From positions 1 to 49,063 of the forward strand of contig SVJZ01000013.1 in the NCBI GenBank assembly GCA_015068705.1: a stretch of 49,063 bases of DNA, written 5' to 3'. The notes below the pieces were generated by a model that saw nothing but the letters and a program-made list of their open reading frames with translations, was not told where the DNA came from and did no database searches. Both the position numbers and the translations under genes were made by a program. The first letter of the stretch is position 1, and every line of letters begins with the position of its first letter. Origin of the DNA: Oscillospiraceae bacterium. Its GTDB lineage: Bacteria; Bacillota; Clostridia; UMGS1810. Positions 8,349 to 22,720 of this stretch are shown here, piece by piece.

Positions 8349-11300
8349 TTGGTCAGAAGAATTTTTGTAGAAAAGAAATCCGGCTTTGATGTAGAAGCAC
8401 AAGGCATCCGCTATGATTTAAAGCACAACCTGCTCATCCGTGGGCTGACCGGCGTGCGTGTGATAAACCGCTATGATTGCGACGGTCTGACCGACGAGCA
8501 GTACACTTACGCAAAAACTACCGTGTTTTCCGAGCCTCCGGTGGATACCTGCTATGACGAACAGGTATTCATCGCACCCGAGGACCGCGTATTTGCCTAT
8601 GCATTTTTAGACGGCCAGTTTGACCAGCGTGCAGATTCGTGTATGCAATGTATCGAAATTCTCACCAACGGCGCACGTCCCGTGGTAAAATCTGCCAAGG
8701 TGATTGTGTTGCAGGGCGAGGTGAGTGATGAGGAATTTGACAAGGTAAAAGCATACCTCATCAACCCGGTGGAAAGCCACGAGGTTTCTCTGGAAAAACC
8801 GGAAAACCTGGATATCACCTTGTCCATCCCCCAGACCGTTCCCACAGTGGAAGGTTTCTGTGCGTTTGACGATGCCGAGCTTAGCGAATTTTTCGCTGCC
8901 TCCGGCTTTGCCATGGGTGAGGACGACTTGAAATTCTGTCAGGAATATTTCCGTGACACCGAAAAGCGCGACCCCACCATCACCGAGCTTCGCATGATTG
9001 ATACATACTGGTCGGATCACTGCCGTCACACCACCTTCTCCACCCGTTTGGAGCAGGTAGAATTTGCCGACGGTGCAGACTGCATCCAAACGGTGTATGG
9101 TCGTTATCTGCAAGCCAGAGAAACCCTCTATGTGGGGCGGCAAAAAGATTTATGCCTGATGGACCTTGCGACCATCGCAGGAAAAGAGCTCAAAAAGCAG
9201 GGCTTGCTGACCGCATTGGACGAATCGGAAGAAATCAACGCCTGCTCCATCCGTATTGAGGTGGACATTGACGGTAAAAAAGAGCCGTGGCTCTTGATGT
9301 TTAAAAACGAAACCCACAACCACCCCACCGAAATTGAGCCGTTTGGCGGTGCCGCAACCTGTCTGGGCGGCGCCATCCGTGACCCGCTTTCGGGACGCAG
9401 CTATGTATATGCTGCAATGCGTGTAACCGGTAGCGGTGATGTGACTGAAAAGGTGGCAGACACCATGACAGGCAAACTGCCCCAGCGTAAAATTTCGCAG
9501 GGTGCAGCAGCAGGATACAGCTCCTATGGTAACCAGATTGGTCTGGCAACCGGTCAGGTGGACGAAATTTATCACCCCGGCTACAAAGCAAAGAGAATGG
9601 AAATTGGTGCCGTGCTGGGCGCAGCACCTGCTAAAAACGTGGTGCGTGAGCGTCCCTCTGCAGGCGATGTAATTGTATTGCTGGGCGGCAGAACGGGTCG
9701 TGACGGAATTGGCGGTGCAACCGGTTCCTCCAAATCCCACACCACCGAATCCATCGAAACCTGTGGTGCAGAGGTACAAAAGGGTAATCCTCCCGTGGAA
9801 CGCAAACTGCAAAGACTGTTCCGCAATGGCGAAGTAACACGTCTCATCAAACGTTGTAACGACTTTGGTGCAGGCGGTGTGTCGGTTGCCATCGGCGAAC
9901 TGGCAGATGGACTGATTATTGACTTGAATAAAGTTCCCAAGAAATACGAGGGTCTGGATGGCACCGAGCTTGCCATCTCCGAATCACAGGAGCGTATGGC
10001 TGTTGTGGTTGCCGCAAAAGACGTGGAGCAGTTTATTGCATATGCAAATGCAGAAAACTTAGAGGCTACCCCCGTTGCCGAGGTAACGGCAGAGCCGCGT
10101 CTTAGAATGCACTGGAACGGCGCGACCATCGTGGATGTAAGCCGTGAATTCTTAAATACCAATGGTGTAACCAAATCCGCCGATGCGTATGTTGCGGCAC
10201 CCGATACCGCATCCTGCTTTGCAGACGGAGGCAAGGCAACCGGACAAAAACTGCTGGAAATGCTCACCGACCTCAATGCAGCAGGCAAAAAGGGTCTGTG
10301 CGAGCGGTTTGACGCAACCATCGGTGCAGCAACCGTGCTCATGCCCTTTGGCGGTGCGCATCAGCTCACCACCCCCGATGCCATGGTACACAAGCTCCCT
10401 GTATTGGGTGGCGTAACCGACACTGTTTCCTACATGAGCTATGGCTTTGACCCGTATCTTTCCACCGCAAGCCCCTTCCACGGTGCAGTTTATGCCATTG
10501 TGGAATCGGTTTCCAAGGTGGTTTCCACCGGCGGTGACTTCCGTAAAATTTATCTGACCCTGCAGGAATACTTCGAACGCCTCAATAACGATAAAGACCG
10601 TTGGGGCAAGCCGCTTGCGGCACTGCTGGGTGCATATCATGCGCAGACCTCGCTGGGTCTTGCAGCAATCGGCGGAAAAGACTCCATGTCAGGTTCCTTC
10701 GGCGATTTGCACGTACCGCCCACGCTGGTATCCTTTGCCGTTGCCCCCGGTGATGTGCACGAGGTTATCTCTCCCGAATTCAAAACAGGTGCAAGCCGCA
10801 CGGTTGTCCGGTTGGCATTCCAGCGTGACAAGGACGGTCTGCCGGTATTTGACAGCGTAAAAGCGTTGTATGATATGATGCATTCACAGATGAAAGAGGG
10901 AAAAATCATTTCCGCAAAGGTGATGGGACGTTTCGGTGCCGCAAAGGCGGTTGTTGAAATGTGCCTGGGTAACCGCATCGGCTTTGCATTTAACACCGCA
11001 GACGGTCTGTTTACCCCCGACTATGGTTGCTTTGTGGCAGAGCTTGCAGAGGGCGCAACCCTTTCCGACCTGCCGGCAGGCGTAACCATGACGATACTGG
11101 GTAACACCCTGCCCGACGATGCAGTCATCAAAATCGGCGGCGACACCGTTTCCATGGACGAGCTGATGGCAGCCTGGAGCGGTACACTGGAAAATGTATT
11201 CCCCACCAAAGCAGGTGAAAACAGCCCTGTGGAAACAGTAACCAGCAATCTCTCCTGCAATATCATCGCCAAGCAAAAATTTGCCGCACCGCGTGTATTC

Positions 11301-12083
11301 ATCCCGGTATTCCCCGGCACCAACTGTGAATTTGATACCGCTCGCGCATTTGAACGGGCAGGCGGCGTGCCGGATGTGATGGTTGTGAAAAACCTCACCT
11401 CGGCAGACGTTTCCGAAACCCTTTCCGAGATGGCAAAACGCATCTCCCAAAGCCAGATTATTATGATCCCCGGCGGTTTCTCGGGCGGTGACGAACCGGA
11501 CGGCTCGGGTAAATTCATCGCAGCGGCACTGCGCGAGGCGGCAGTTTCGGATGCGGTGATGAATCTGCTTAAAAATCGTGACGGTCTGATGCTGGGTATC
11601 TGTAACGGATTCCAGGCACTCATCAAGCTGGGTCTGGTTCCCTACGGCGAAATCCGTCCCATTGAGTCGGACTTCCCCACCCTTACCTACAACACCATCG
11701 GCAGACACGTTTCCTGCATGGTGCGTACCCGTGTGAGTTCTGTAAAATCGCCCTGGCTGGCAGGTTGTCAAACCGGTGATGTTCACACCATTGCAGTATC
11801 CCACGGCGAAGGACGTTTCGTGGCAAGCGATGCGCTGATCAAAGAACTGGCAGCAAACGGTCAGATTGCAACCCAGTATGTTGACCTTTCGGGCAACGCA
11901 ACCATGGATATTGCCTACAACCCCAACGGCTCCATTTGTGCAATCGAGGGTATCACCAGTCCCGACGGCAGAGTGCTGGGCAAGATGGGTCACTCGGAGC
12001 GTTGGCAGGATGGTTTGTATCAAAACATCCCCGGCAACAAAGACCAGAAACTGTTTGAATCGGGTGTTGCATACTTCAAATAA
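8349..12083 (+). CDS. purL: Phosphoribosylformylglycinamidine synthase (single-chain PurL)
   Basis: Catalyses ATP- and glutamine-dependent conversion of FGAR to FGAM, step 4 of purine synthesis. The start is a TTG at 8349, six nt after AAAGGAGG; it gives M(V)RRIFVEKKSGFDVEAQGI. The 1244-residue chain fuses all three parts that are separate in Bacillus: a PurS-like N-terminus (about 1-150), the synthetase core (DTYWSDHCRHTTF near 217; KNETHNHPTEIEPFGG near 318; GGRTGRDGIGGAT), and a C-terminal glutaminase from about residue 981. The glutaminase has PVFPGTNCEFDTARAFERAG, GGFSGGDEPDGSGKF, the nucleophilic Cys in LGICNGFQAL and the His/Glu of SHGEGRF. The large form is usual in Clostridia. No other pur genes are adjacent; punA follows after 11 nt. 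Confidence 0.97.
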   Translation: MVRRIFVEKKSGFDVEAQGIRYDLKHNLLIRGLTGVRVINRYDCDGLTDEQYTYAKTTVFSEPPVDTCYDEQVFIAPEDRVFAYAFLDGQFDQRADSCMQCIEILTNGARPVVKSAKVIVLQGEVSDEEFDKVKAYLINPVESHEVSLEKPENLDITLSIPQTVPTVEGFCAFDDAELSEFFAASGFAMGEDDLKFCQEYFRDTEKRDPTITELRMIDTYWSDHCRHTTFSTRLEQVEFADGADCIQTVYGRYLQARETLYVGRQKDLCLMDLATIAGKELKKQGLLTALDESEEINACSIRIEVDIDGKKEPWLLMFKNETHNHPTEIEPFGGAATCLGGAIRDPLSGRSYVYAAMRVTGSGDVTEKVADTMTGKLPQRKISQGAAAGYSSYGNQIGLATGQVDEIYHPGYKAKRMEIGAVLGAAPAKNVVRERPSAGDVIVLLGGRTGRDGIGGATGSSKSHTTESIETCGAEVQKGNPPVERKLQRLFRNGEVTRLIKRCNDFGAGGVSVAIGELADGLIIDLNKVPKKYEGLDGTELAISESQERMAVVVAAKDVEQFIAYANAENLEATPVAEVTAEPRLRMHWNGATIVDVSREFLNTNGVTKSADAYVAAPDTASCFADGGKATGQKLLEMLTDLNAAGKKGLCERFDATIGAATVLMPFGGAHQLTTPDAMVHKLPVLGGVTDTVSYMSYGFDPYLSTASPFHGAVYAIVESVSKVVSTGGDFRKIYLTLQEYFERLNNDKDRWGKPLAALLGAYHAQTSLGLAAIGGKDSMSGSFGDLHVPPTLVSFAVAPGDVHEVISPEFKTGASRTVVRLAFQRDKDGLPVFDSVKALYDMMHSQMKEGKIISAKVMGRFGAAKAVVEMCLGNRIGFAFNTADGLFTPDYGCFVAELAEGATLSDLPAGVTMTILGNTLPDDAVIKIGGDTVSMDELMAAWSGTLENVFPTKAGENSPVETVTSNLSCNIIAKQKFAAPRVFIPVFPGTNCEFDTARAFERAGGVPDVMVVKNLTSADVSETLSEMAKRISQSQIIMIPGGFSGGDEPDGSGKFIAAALREAAVSDAVMNLLKNRDGLMLGICNGFQALIKLGLVPYGEIRPIESDFPTLTYNTIGRHVSCMVRTRVSSVKSPWLAGCQTGDVHTIAVSHGEGRFVASDALIKELAANGQIATQYVDLSGNATMDIAYNPNGSICAIEGITSPDGRVLGKMGHSERWQDGLYQNIPGNKDQKLFESGVAYFK

Positions 12084-12094
12084 GGAGGTTTCCA

Positions 12095-12925
12095 ATGACC
12101 ACCATAGAACAGTTGCGTGAAAGCGCACAAGTGATATGCGACACTTTTGGAGAAATTCCTCAAACCGCCATGGTGCTCGGATCGGGCTTTGGTGAGTTCG
12201 CAAAAATCCTCACCGACACCAAAGTTTTGCCCTATGCCGATATTCCACATATGTGCATTTCCACCGCCCCCGATCATGTGGGGCGGTTGGTTTGCGGCAA
12301 GGTAAACGGCGTACCTGTGTTGCTCATGCAGGGGCGGTTGCACCATTATGAGGGGTATTCCTTTGCGCAGACCGTATACCCTGTTCAGGCGCTTTCCCTT
12401 GCAGGGGTAAAAAACCTCATCCTTACCAATGCGGCAGGCGGCATCAACACCGACTATGCCGTGGGTGATTTTTCGCTCATTACCGACCACATTAAACTAT
12501 GTGATCCCTCTCCCATGCACGGCGCAAATATTCCCGAGCTGGGTCCAAGGTTTTTTGATATGACAAACGCCTATGACAAAACCCTGCGTACCCTTGCCCT
12601 GCAAGCGGCGCAGGAAACGGGCATTGCGCTCAAAGAGGGCGTGTATGCCTATATGTCCGGACCGCAGTTTGAAACTCCGGCAGAAATCCGTGCCCTGAAT
12701 GTGTTGGGTGCAGACCTCGTGGGAATGTCCACCGTTGCCGAAACCATTGCCGCAAACCACTGTGGCATGAAGGTTTTGGGTATTTCATGCGTTACCAACA
12801 TGGCGGCAGGAGTAACCGGCGCCCCCATCACCTCGGAAGAGGTCAATGAAACAGGGGCAAAAATGTTGTCGCAATTTTCGACACTGGCAGCTGCAATTTT
12901 GGCAAAAATCGCCCAAAACCGCTGA
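12095..12925 (+). CDS. punA: Purine nucleoside phosphorylase (class I, trimeric type)
   Basis: Splits inosine/guanosine with phosphate into base and (deoxy)ribose-1-phosphate, feeding purine salvage. The 276-residue product starts at an ATG preceded by AAGGAGG and shows GSGFGEF (phosphate loop), HVGRLVCGKVNG, MQGRLHHYEGYS, NAAGGIN, the nucleoside-site segment YMSGPQFETPAEIRAL with its conserved Glu, VGMSTVAETIAA, and SCVTNMAAG with the base-contacting Asn. These are hallmarks of the PNP/MTAP family rather than the hexameric DeoD type. The 11-nt gap after purL suggests cotranscription, pairing purine synthesis with salvage. Confidence 0.93.
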   Translation: MTTIEQLRESAQVICDTFGEIPQTAMVLGSGFGEFAKILTDTKVLPYADIPHMCISTAPDHVGRLVCGKVNGVPVLLMQGRLHHYEGYSFAQTVYPVQALSLAGVKNLILTNAAGGINTDYAVGDFSLITDHIKLCDPSPMHGANIPELGPRFFDMTNAYDKTLRTLALQAAQETGIALKEGVYAYMSGPQFETPAEIRALNVLGADLVGMSTVAETIAANHCGMKVLGISCVTNMAAGVTGAPITSEEVNETGAKMLSQFSTLAAAILAKIAQNR

Positions 12926-13023
12926 TACAAGCGGATTTTACACTTTAATACAAAAAAAGAAGATTTTAGAAGATTTTAAAAGAAAACAGGTATATAATTC
13001 CATAAAAACGCCCATAATCACAG

Positions 13024-13052
13024 TTGCATAATAATGGGCTTTTGAGTAAGAT
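13024..13052 (+). promoter_or_regulatory. Sigma-A promoter for groESL
   Basis: TTGCAT (13024-13029), a 17-bp spacer and TAAGAT (13047-13052). The CIRCE operator starts 13 bp after the -10, the arrangement expected for HrcA control. Confidence 0.8.
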
Positions 13053-13065
13053 AAAGAAAAAGGAA

Positions 13066-13092
13066 TTAGCACTTTCGCCAAGAGAGTGCTAA
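13066..13092 (+). promoter_or_regulatory. CIRCE operator (HrcA binding site)
   Basis: TTAGCACTT, nine bases, then GAGTGCTAA. This is the CIRCE inverted repeat with one deviation: the ninth base of the left arm is T instead of C. It lies between promoter and groES, so HrcA should repress the operon and release it on heat or folding stress. hrcA itself is not in the window. Confidence 0.93.
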
Positions 13093-13110
13093 AAAATTGA
13101 CAGGAGGTAA

Positions 13111-13401
<291 letters not shown>

Positions 13402-13405
13402 TTAA

Positions 13406-15049
<1,644 letters not shown>

Positions 15050-15060
15050 GAGTTTTAAAA

Positions 15061-15091
15061 GAGATGTGTTTTTCAAACACATCTCTTTTTT
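15061..15091 (+). terminator. groEL intrinsic terminator (first array unit)
   Basis: Perfect 11-bp stem with loop TTC (15061-15085) followed by TTTTTTG, 11 nt after the groEL stop codon. This is presumably the ancestral terminator from which the array grew. Confidence 0.92.
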
Positions 15092-15413
15092 GTTTCCCGG
15101 TATGGGTGGAATGTATTGCTTTTTTTGAGATGTGGTTTTCAAACACTTCTCTTTTTTGTTTCCCGGTATGGGTGGAATGTATTGCTTTTTTTGAGATGTG
15201 GTTTTCAAACACTTCTCTTTTTGTTCCCGGCATGAGTGGAATGTATTGCTTTTTTTGAGATGTGTTTTTCAAACACTTCTCTTTTTGTTCCCGGCATGAG
15301 TGGAATGTATTGCTTTTTTTGAGATGTGGTTTTCAAACACTTCTCTTTTTGTTCCCGGCATGAGTGGAATGTATAGCGTTTTTGAGATGTGTTTTTCAAA
15401 CACATCTCTTTTT
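15061..15413. repeat. Tandem array of six terminator hairpins derived from the groEL 3' end
   Basis: Six hairpins start at 15061, 15127, 15193, 15257, 15321 and 15384, so the period is 66, 66, 64, 64 and 63 bp. Each has a stem of the GAGATGTGTTT...AAACACATCTC type followed by a T run. Each pair is separated by a copy of groEL's last codons (GGTATGGGTGGAATGTAT, or GGCATGAGTGGAATGTAT in later units). The first and last stems are perfect 11-bp pairs, while the four inner ones carry a mismatch (CACTTCTC arm). The copies lack the groEL stop TAA. This explains the 440-bp gap between groEL and the SLH gene; no gene is seen there. Confidence 0.93.
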
Positions 15414-15415
15414 TA
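15384..15415 (+). terminator. Last intrinsic terminator of the array
   Basis: Perfect stem at 15384-15408 followed by TTTTTTATA. It has no mismatch, unlike the four units before it, and stands only 17 bp upstream of the promoter of the SLH gene. Confidence 0.88.
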
Positions 15416-15431
15416 TATACGCATTCTTCTC

Positions 15432-15460
15432 TTGAATATCTCTCCCGATTGTGCTACAAT
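15432..15460 (+). promoter_or_regulatory. Sigma-A promoter for the SLH-domain gene
   Basis: TTGAAT (15432-15437), a 17-bp spacer and TACAAT (15455-15460). It follows the terminator array, so the gene has its own transcription unit. Confidence 0.8.
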
Positions 15461-15490
15461 AAAACCATAAAGTAAAAGGAGGATCCCACT

Positions 15491-16828
15491 ATGAAAGTTC
15501 ATTTTTTTCGTTCACGCGCCGTGTGCCTCGCCGTGCTTTTGTTTCTCGTATCCTTTACCCCTGCATATGCAATTTCCAATTTGGCAATCGGGCAATTACA
15601 AAATCCCGACACCGAAAATGCTACAACCTCGTCCCCTCCCACCATTCATCTTGAACCGGGACAGGACATAAAATCGGCATGGGAAGCTACACTGAAAAAG
15701 CAGGAGGAAACCAAAGCAGAAAAGGCACGTCAGGAATTTCTTGCCGCATCCAACCAACCGCAGGTGTTTGATGACGTTGCTCCCGACCAATGGCATTTCC
15801 CTTATGTGATGACCTTATACAATAAGGGTGGCGTGAGCGGATTAGGAAATGGTTGCTTTGATCCGGATGCAGAGGTGACCAGAGGAGAACTCTACGCCAT
15901 TGCCTCACGGTTGGTCATGCAGGAAAAAATCAATATGTCCTCCGCAGATGTACACTGGGCAATGCCTTATTTAGATGCCCTTGTTAACAATCACGTTATG
16001 AATGCTATGCCCATCCATTTTGACAGTACCCACTTTGATGAAGGCATCTCGCGCAATCTACTGGCAATGTTTCTGGTAAGCCTTGCGAAGTATCGCGGCG
16101 AGGAGTTGGAAAAACTCGAAAGTATCGAAAACAATATTGACGATTCGCCCTTTTGCGAAGAGGCAGTTTTCAAGGCATACTCGGCTGGTTTGCTCACCGG
16201 TAAAGGCAATGACCTCTTTGATCCTGACGGCACCATGACCCGTGCCGAAATGTGTGTAGTATTCTGCCGACTGATGAAATATGTTCCCCGTGAAGAGGTT
16301 GTTGTGCAGCCTCCCAAAAAATCCGACTTTTTTGTCACACTTCCAAACGAGGATAAGTGGAAAGTGTTGCCCGAGGTCGCGCATGAATATCTGCTGGATG
16401 CAGTTGCCAACATGTATGTCGGCGAGGATGAAAACGGCGTTTACCTGCACGCAACCGCACCGGCACTGCCCGAGGAATTGGCAGATTGCACCTTCCGTTA
16501 TGGCATGGATGGATTCTATGCCAACAGCACCACCTATTTGTTCCAATCTCCCGCCCCTTTCGATTTAAAGCCGGGAGAATCTCATGCTGTTTACCTGGAA
16601 AATCTCGATTATGGAAATACCCCCTTCCGTTCAAAGAGTATTGGTGATAACCACATAAAAATCTCTGTATATATCCACCGCCCTATGTATGGGTCTTCCG
16701 ATCGTTACCTTACCGTAGTAAATTCGGTAGACGATCACCTGCAAGCATGGGACTATGACTTCGGTGGTTCAACCGGAAAATATGTTCCGGCAGATGTGTC
16801 GCATGTATTTGCACAAGTGAAAAAATAA
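15491..16828 (+). CDS. Secreted S-layer-homology (SLH) domain protein
   Basis: Signal peptide: MKVHFFRSRA with a hydrophobic core and a likely cleavage after AYA (residue 27). A lysine/glutamate-rich linker follows, then three SLH repeats: about 92-143 (FDDVAPDQWHFPYVMTLYNK ... FDPDAEVTRGE), 152-200 (VHWAMPYLDALVNN, a degenerate copy) and 213-262 (FCEEAVFKAYSAGLLTGKGN ... FDPDGTMTRAEM). Three SLH repeats normally anchor a protein to pyruvylated secondary cell-wall polymer. Residues 263-445 form a separate C-terminal region rich in aromatic residues, probably beta-structured, that I do not recognise. The ATG at 15491 has GGAGG eight nt before it. The protein is envelope-located; its cargo function is unknown. 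Confidence 0.85.
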   Translation: MKVHFFRSRAVCLAVLLFLVSFTPAYAISNLAIGQLQNPDTENATTSSPPTIHLEPGQDIKSAWEATLKKQEETKAEKARQEFLAASNQPQVFDDVAPDQWHFPYVMTLYNKGGVSGLGNGCFDPDAEVTRGELYAIASRLVMQEKINMSSADVHWAMPYLDALVNNHVMNAMPIHFDSTHFDEGISRNLLAMFLVSLAKYRGEELEKLESIENNIDDSPFCEEAVFKAYSAGLLTGKGNDLFDPDGTMTRAEMCVVFCRLMKYVPREEVVVQPPKKSDFFVTLPNEDKWKVLPEVAHEYLLDAVANMYVGEDENGVYLHATAPALPEELADCTFRYGMDGFYANSTTYLFQSPAPFDLKPGESHAVYLENLDYGNTPFRSKSIGDNHIKISVYIHRPMYGSSDRYLTVVNSVDDHLQAWDYDFGGSTGKYVPADVSHVFAQVKK

Positions 16829-16843
16829 TACCATTTCGCATAC

Positions 16844-16884
16844 AAAAAGTGTGTGTTTCTCATCCGAAACACACACTTTTTATT
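16844..16884. terminator. Bidirectional terminator between the SLH and VanW genes
   Basis: AAAAAGTGTGTGTTTC (16844-16859) pairs perfectly with GAAACACACACTTTTT (16866-16881), leaving a 6-nt loop. The T/A tracts on both sides serve the two convergent genes. Confidence 0.93.
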
Positions 16885-16922
16885 ATCTTTATATATACCA
16901 AACTCTGTACTACCTTGCAGGA

Positions 16923-18779
16923 TTATTCTTCCTCCTGTGTGTCCTGTGCAGACAAGGTCTGCTCATCAGATTCTTGCTCCTCCACGTCTGTTTGCTCCTG
17001 TTGCGTCAAAGGCGGCTCTGCTTGTCCCTCGTCATCTGCTGCAGGTACATCGGTAGGAAGGTTTTCCTCATCAGGCGCATCAGCGGAAGCACCCTCTCCT
17101 GCTTGTCCCCCATCCTGCGCAGGCGTATTCACATCGTCTGATTCCTGGGGAGGAATGTTCGGAGTTTCTCCCTCGGGCACGATGGTCCCGTCTGCCGGTA
17201 AATCCGGATTTTCCTCGGGCAGCGGAGGACCTACCAGCTCCACCTGCTCAATGGGTGCATAATGATTGGAATGCAGGAACCCGCTGCGCACAGTAACTCC
17301 ATTTTCCTTCACCGTACGATAGGTATTTACCACCGCACCATTACTACCGCCTTGTTTTACCTTGCGCGTGCCCGGTTCGAGCGTTTCATCCAGTTCCTCG
17401 CGCACCGAAAACGGGATGGTATTCACCCGTTCGGTGGAAATAATAACCTCACGATCTACAGTCTTTTTGCCGTAAACCGAAACAGTAAGCTGACCACCGC
17501 TTGCACTTGCGGCAATTCTGACCGGTCCCGTCTGATTATTTTTAAATCTAAAATCCAGCACACCATAGGAAACGGTAGCGTCCCGTCCCAACGGCACATA
17601 GGAAACCGGCAGGGAGTGATTGATACGGGAAGTTACCTCAAGGTCGGCATAGAGCACTGCATTGTAGAGGGTGGAGGAAACCTGGCAGATACCGCCGCCC
17701 ATGCCATCCACTACCTCACCCGCCTGATACACCTTGGCATCAGCAAAGCCTTGTGCCGCAGTACGTTCACCCACGATACCATTAAAGGAAAAGGTGTCGC
17801 CGATATCCAATACCACATCGTTGATTCTGCGTGTGGCAAGGGTTACATTTTTTGTACGTCCGATTTCGCCGGCATTATATCGGGTGGTATAGGTGCCCAA
17901 TCGGTCTGGAAACAGTTCTTTTTTGATATCCTCCACCGTCTTTTCGGGGAGTGCCGCACTGACCTTGATGGTATACGGCTTGGGATTGAGTTTGTTTTCT
18001 TCTATGATACGCATTGCCTCTTGCTCATCAAATACCACGCCAGGTTTTGCCTCGGTATAGGTAATGCGGTTGTTTGCGATTTTATAGGTGGCATCCTCCG
18101 GCTGAGCAGGGAAACGGGTTTTGAGTTCCTCCACCGTAACCTCTTTTGCAGGGCGGATGATTCTTGTAATTTCAATGGGGGTGTCGGTTTTTTCTTCCCT
18201 CATCAGGGTGGTGAGATCCGAATCCACCTGCTCCATATCCGCTCCGTAGCCATTTCTGCCATTGGTGATGGTGAGTTTGTCCCCCGAAACCTCGGCGGTA
18301 TACTCCACCGTTTCGGTACCCAGCACCGAAAGTTCTTTATCGATGATTTGCTTTAATTTCTCCTCATCATAAGAGATTTCCACCGGCAGGTCTACCGGTT
18401 GGAACCAAAGGGTAACAATATTTTTTAACCGGTAAAAGAGGTTGGCATCTCTACCTACTACCATTGCCGCCTGTGCTGTTTTCTCCGCATCGTAATCCAG
18501 CTCAATTTCGTCACGGAACACGGTAAATTTTACCTCGTCGCAAGCAAAAGAAATCTCGTCACTGATGGGAATGGCACGGTACACCTCCTGCAAGCGTTCT
18601 TCTGCCACTTGAGGTGTACAACCACCCAGGGCAACGCCATCCACCGATATGCCCGAATAGATACTGCCGCCCGACACCAGTACTGCCGCACCAATTACCA
18701 GTGCCAGTACCACTGCCGCAACTGCGCCCAGTACGATATAACTTTTTTTGATTTGGGAAATTGATTTCATAAGCTCCAT
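16923..18779 (-). CDS. VanW-family membrane-anchored envelope protein with G5 domain
   Basis: A 618-residue protein with a cytoplasmic Lys-rich start, one membrane helix (about 14-36) and an extracellular remainder. Residues 40-290 carry two putative peptidoglycan-binding (YoaR/PG_binding_4-like) modules, for example VDGVALGGCTPQVAEERL and GYGADMEQVDSDLTTLM. The VanW domain spans about 298-430, with the signature GDTFSFNGIVGERTAAQGF, VVDGMGGGICQVSSTLYNA and RINHSLPVSYVPLGRDATV. A G5-like domain follows (450-517), then an acidic Pro/Glu/Asp-rich tail of about 100 residues. Such proteins occur in spore-forming and other Gram-positives; VanW has no settled activity and here there is no vancomycin cluster, so resistance should not be inferred. 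GAGGAG lies 8 nt before the ATG. Confidence 0.87.
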   Translation of the reverse strand: MELMKSISQIKKSYIVLGAVAAVVLALVIGAAVLVSGGSIYSGISVDGVALGGCTPQVAEERLQEVYRAIPISDEISFACDEVKFTVFRDEIELDYDAEKTAQAAMVVGRDANLFYRLKNIVTLWFQPVDLPVEISYDEEKLKQIIDKELSVLGTETVEYTAEVSGDKLTITNGRNGYGADMEQVDSDLTTLMREEKTDTPIEITRIIRPAKEVTVEELKTRFPAQPEDATYKIANNRITYTEAKPGVVFDEQEAMRIIEENKLNPKPYTIKVSAALPEKTVEDIKKELFPDRLGTYTTRYNAGEIGRTKNVTLATRRINDVVLDIGDTFSFNGIVGERTAAQGFADAKVYQAGEVVDGMGGGICQVSSTLYNAVLYADLEVTSRINHSLPVSYVPLGRDATVSYGVLDFRFKNNQTGPVRIAASASGGQLTVSVYGKKTVDREVIISTERVNTIPFSVREELDETLEPGTRKVKQGGSNGAVVNTYRTVKENGVTVRSGFLHSNHYAPIEQVELVGPPLPEENPDLPADGTIVPEGETPNIPPQESDDVNTPAQDGGQAGEGASADAPDEENLPTDVPAADDEGQAEPPLTQQEQTDVEEQESDEQTLSAQDTQEEE

Positions 18780-18809
18780 AGCATTTTCTCCTCAATATTC
18801 ATCTACCAA

Positions 18810-18840
18810 ATTATATGCTCTGCCCTTCGGGTTAGAACAA
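18810..18840 (-). promoter_or_regulatory. Possible promoter of the VanW-family gene
   Basis: A perfect TATAAT (18815-18810) on the minus strand, with TTGTTC 19 bp upstream. The -10 is convincing, but the -35 match and spacing are weak. Confidence 0.4.
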
Positions 18841-18895
18841 ACGGGGAAAATGTCACCCTTTTGCAATACTTTTTTCACATTTTACCGTAAAACCA

Positions 18896-18932
18896 AAAAT
18901 TCGAAGGCAGATTTGCTCTGCCCTCGAATTTT
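18896..18932 (-). terminator. Terminator of nifJ
   Basis: A stem of 15 pairs with one mismatch (18896-18911 with 18917-18932). On the minus strand it is followed by TTTGGTTTTA, 15 nt after the nifJ stop. Confidence 0.85.
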
Positions 18933-18947
18933 GATTTTTCTGTCAGC

Positions 18948-22520
<3,573 letters not shown>

Positions 22521-22532
22521 TCAACCTTACAT

Positions 22533-22561
22533 ATTATAACATACCTATTTGGATTTTTCAA
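22533..22561 (-). promoter_or_regulatory. Strong sigma-A promoter for nifJ
   Basis: On the minus strand: TTGAAA (22561-22556), a 17-bp spacer and a perfect TATAAT (22538-22533). Transcription would begin about 60 nt before the start codon. Confidence 0.88.
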
Positions 22562-22664
22562 ATGATATTTTAGGAAAATATGCACAGAAATCCGACTTTT
22601 TTCGAATTTTGTTACATTTAGATAATTCATTGGTTACAATTGATACAAATTTATCTATTTTTCA

Positions 22665-22694
22665 TTGCACAATCGGGTGAATGTGTGTTAGAAT
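22665..22694 (+). promoter_or_regulatory. Probable promoter for rqcH
   Basis: TTGCAC (22665-22670), an 18-bp spacer and TAGAAT (22689-22694), ending 26 nt before the ATG. Confidence 0.65.
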
Positions 22695-22720
22695 AATATG
22701 GTTGAAAGGAATGATTTACC

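Noticed and set aside
12926-13023. Terminator for purL-punA before groES
   Set aside because: GCCCAT...ATGGGC (about 13008-13040) could pair, but the loop is long, it overlaps the groES -35 box and has only a short T tract, so I did not list it.
15064-15405. Short repeat-coding frames on both strands of the terminator array
   Set aside because: The 66-bp units are multiples of three, which keeps frames open by chance, but the 64-bp units break them and there are no ribosome sites.
15061-15413. CRISPR array
   Set aside because: The period is regular, but the units are similar along their whole length, so there are no unique spacers, and no cas genes are near. The units are copies of the groEL end and terminator.
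16923-18779. Vancomycin-resistance gene
   Set aside because: The VanW domain is named after its place in vanB-type clusters. No ligase, dehydrogenase or dipeptidase gene is present, so a resistance call is not supported.
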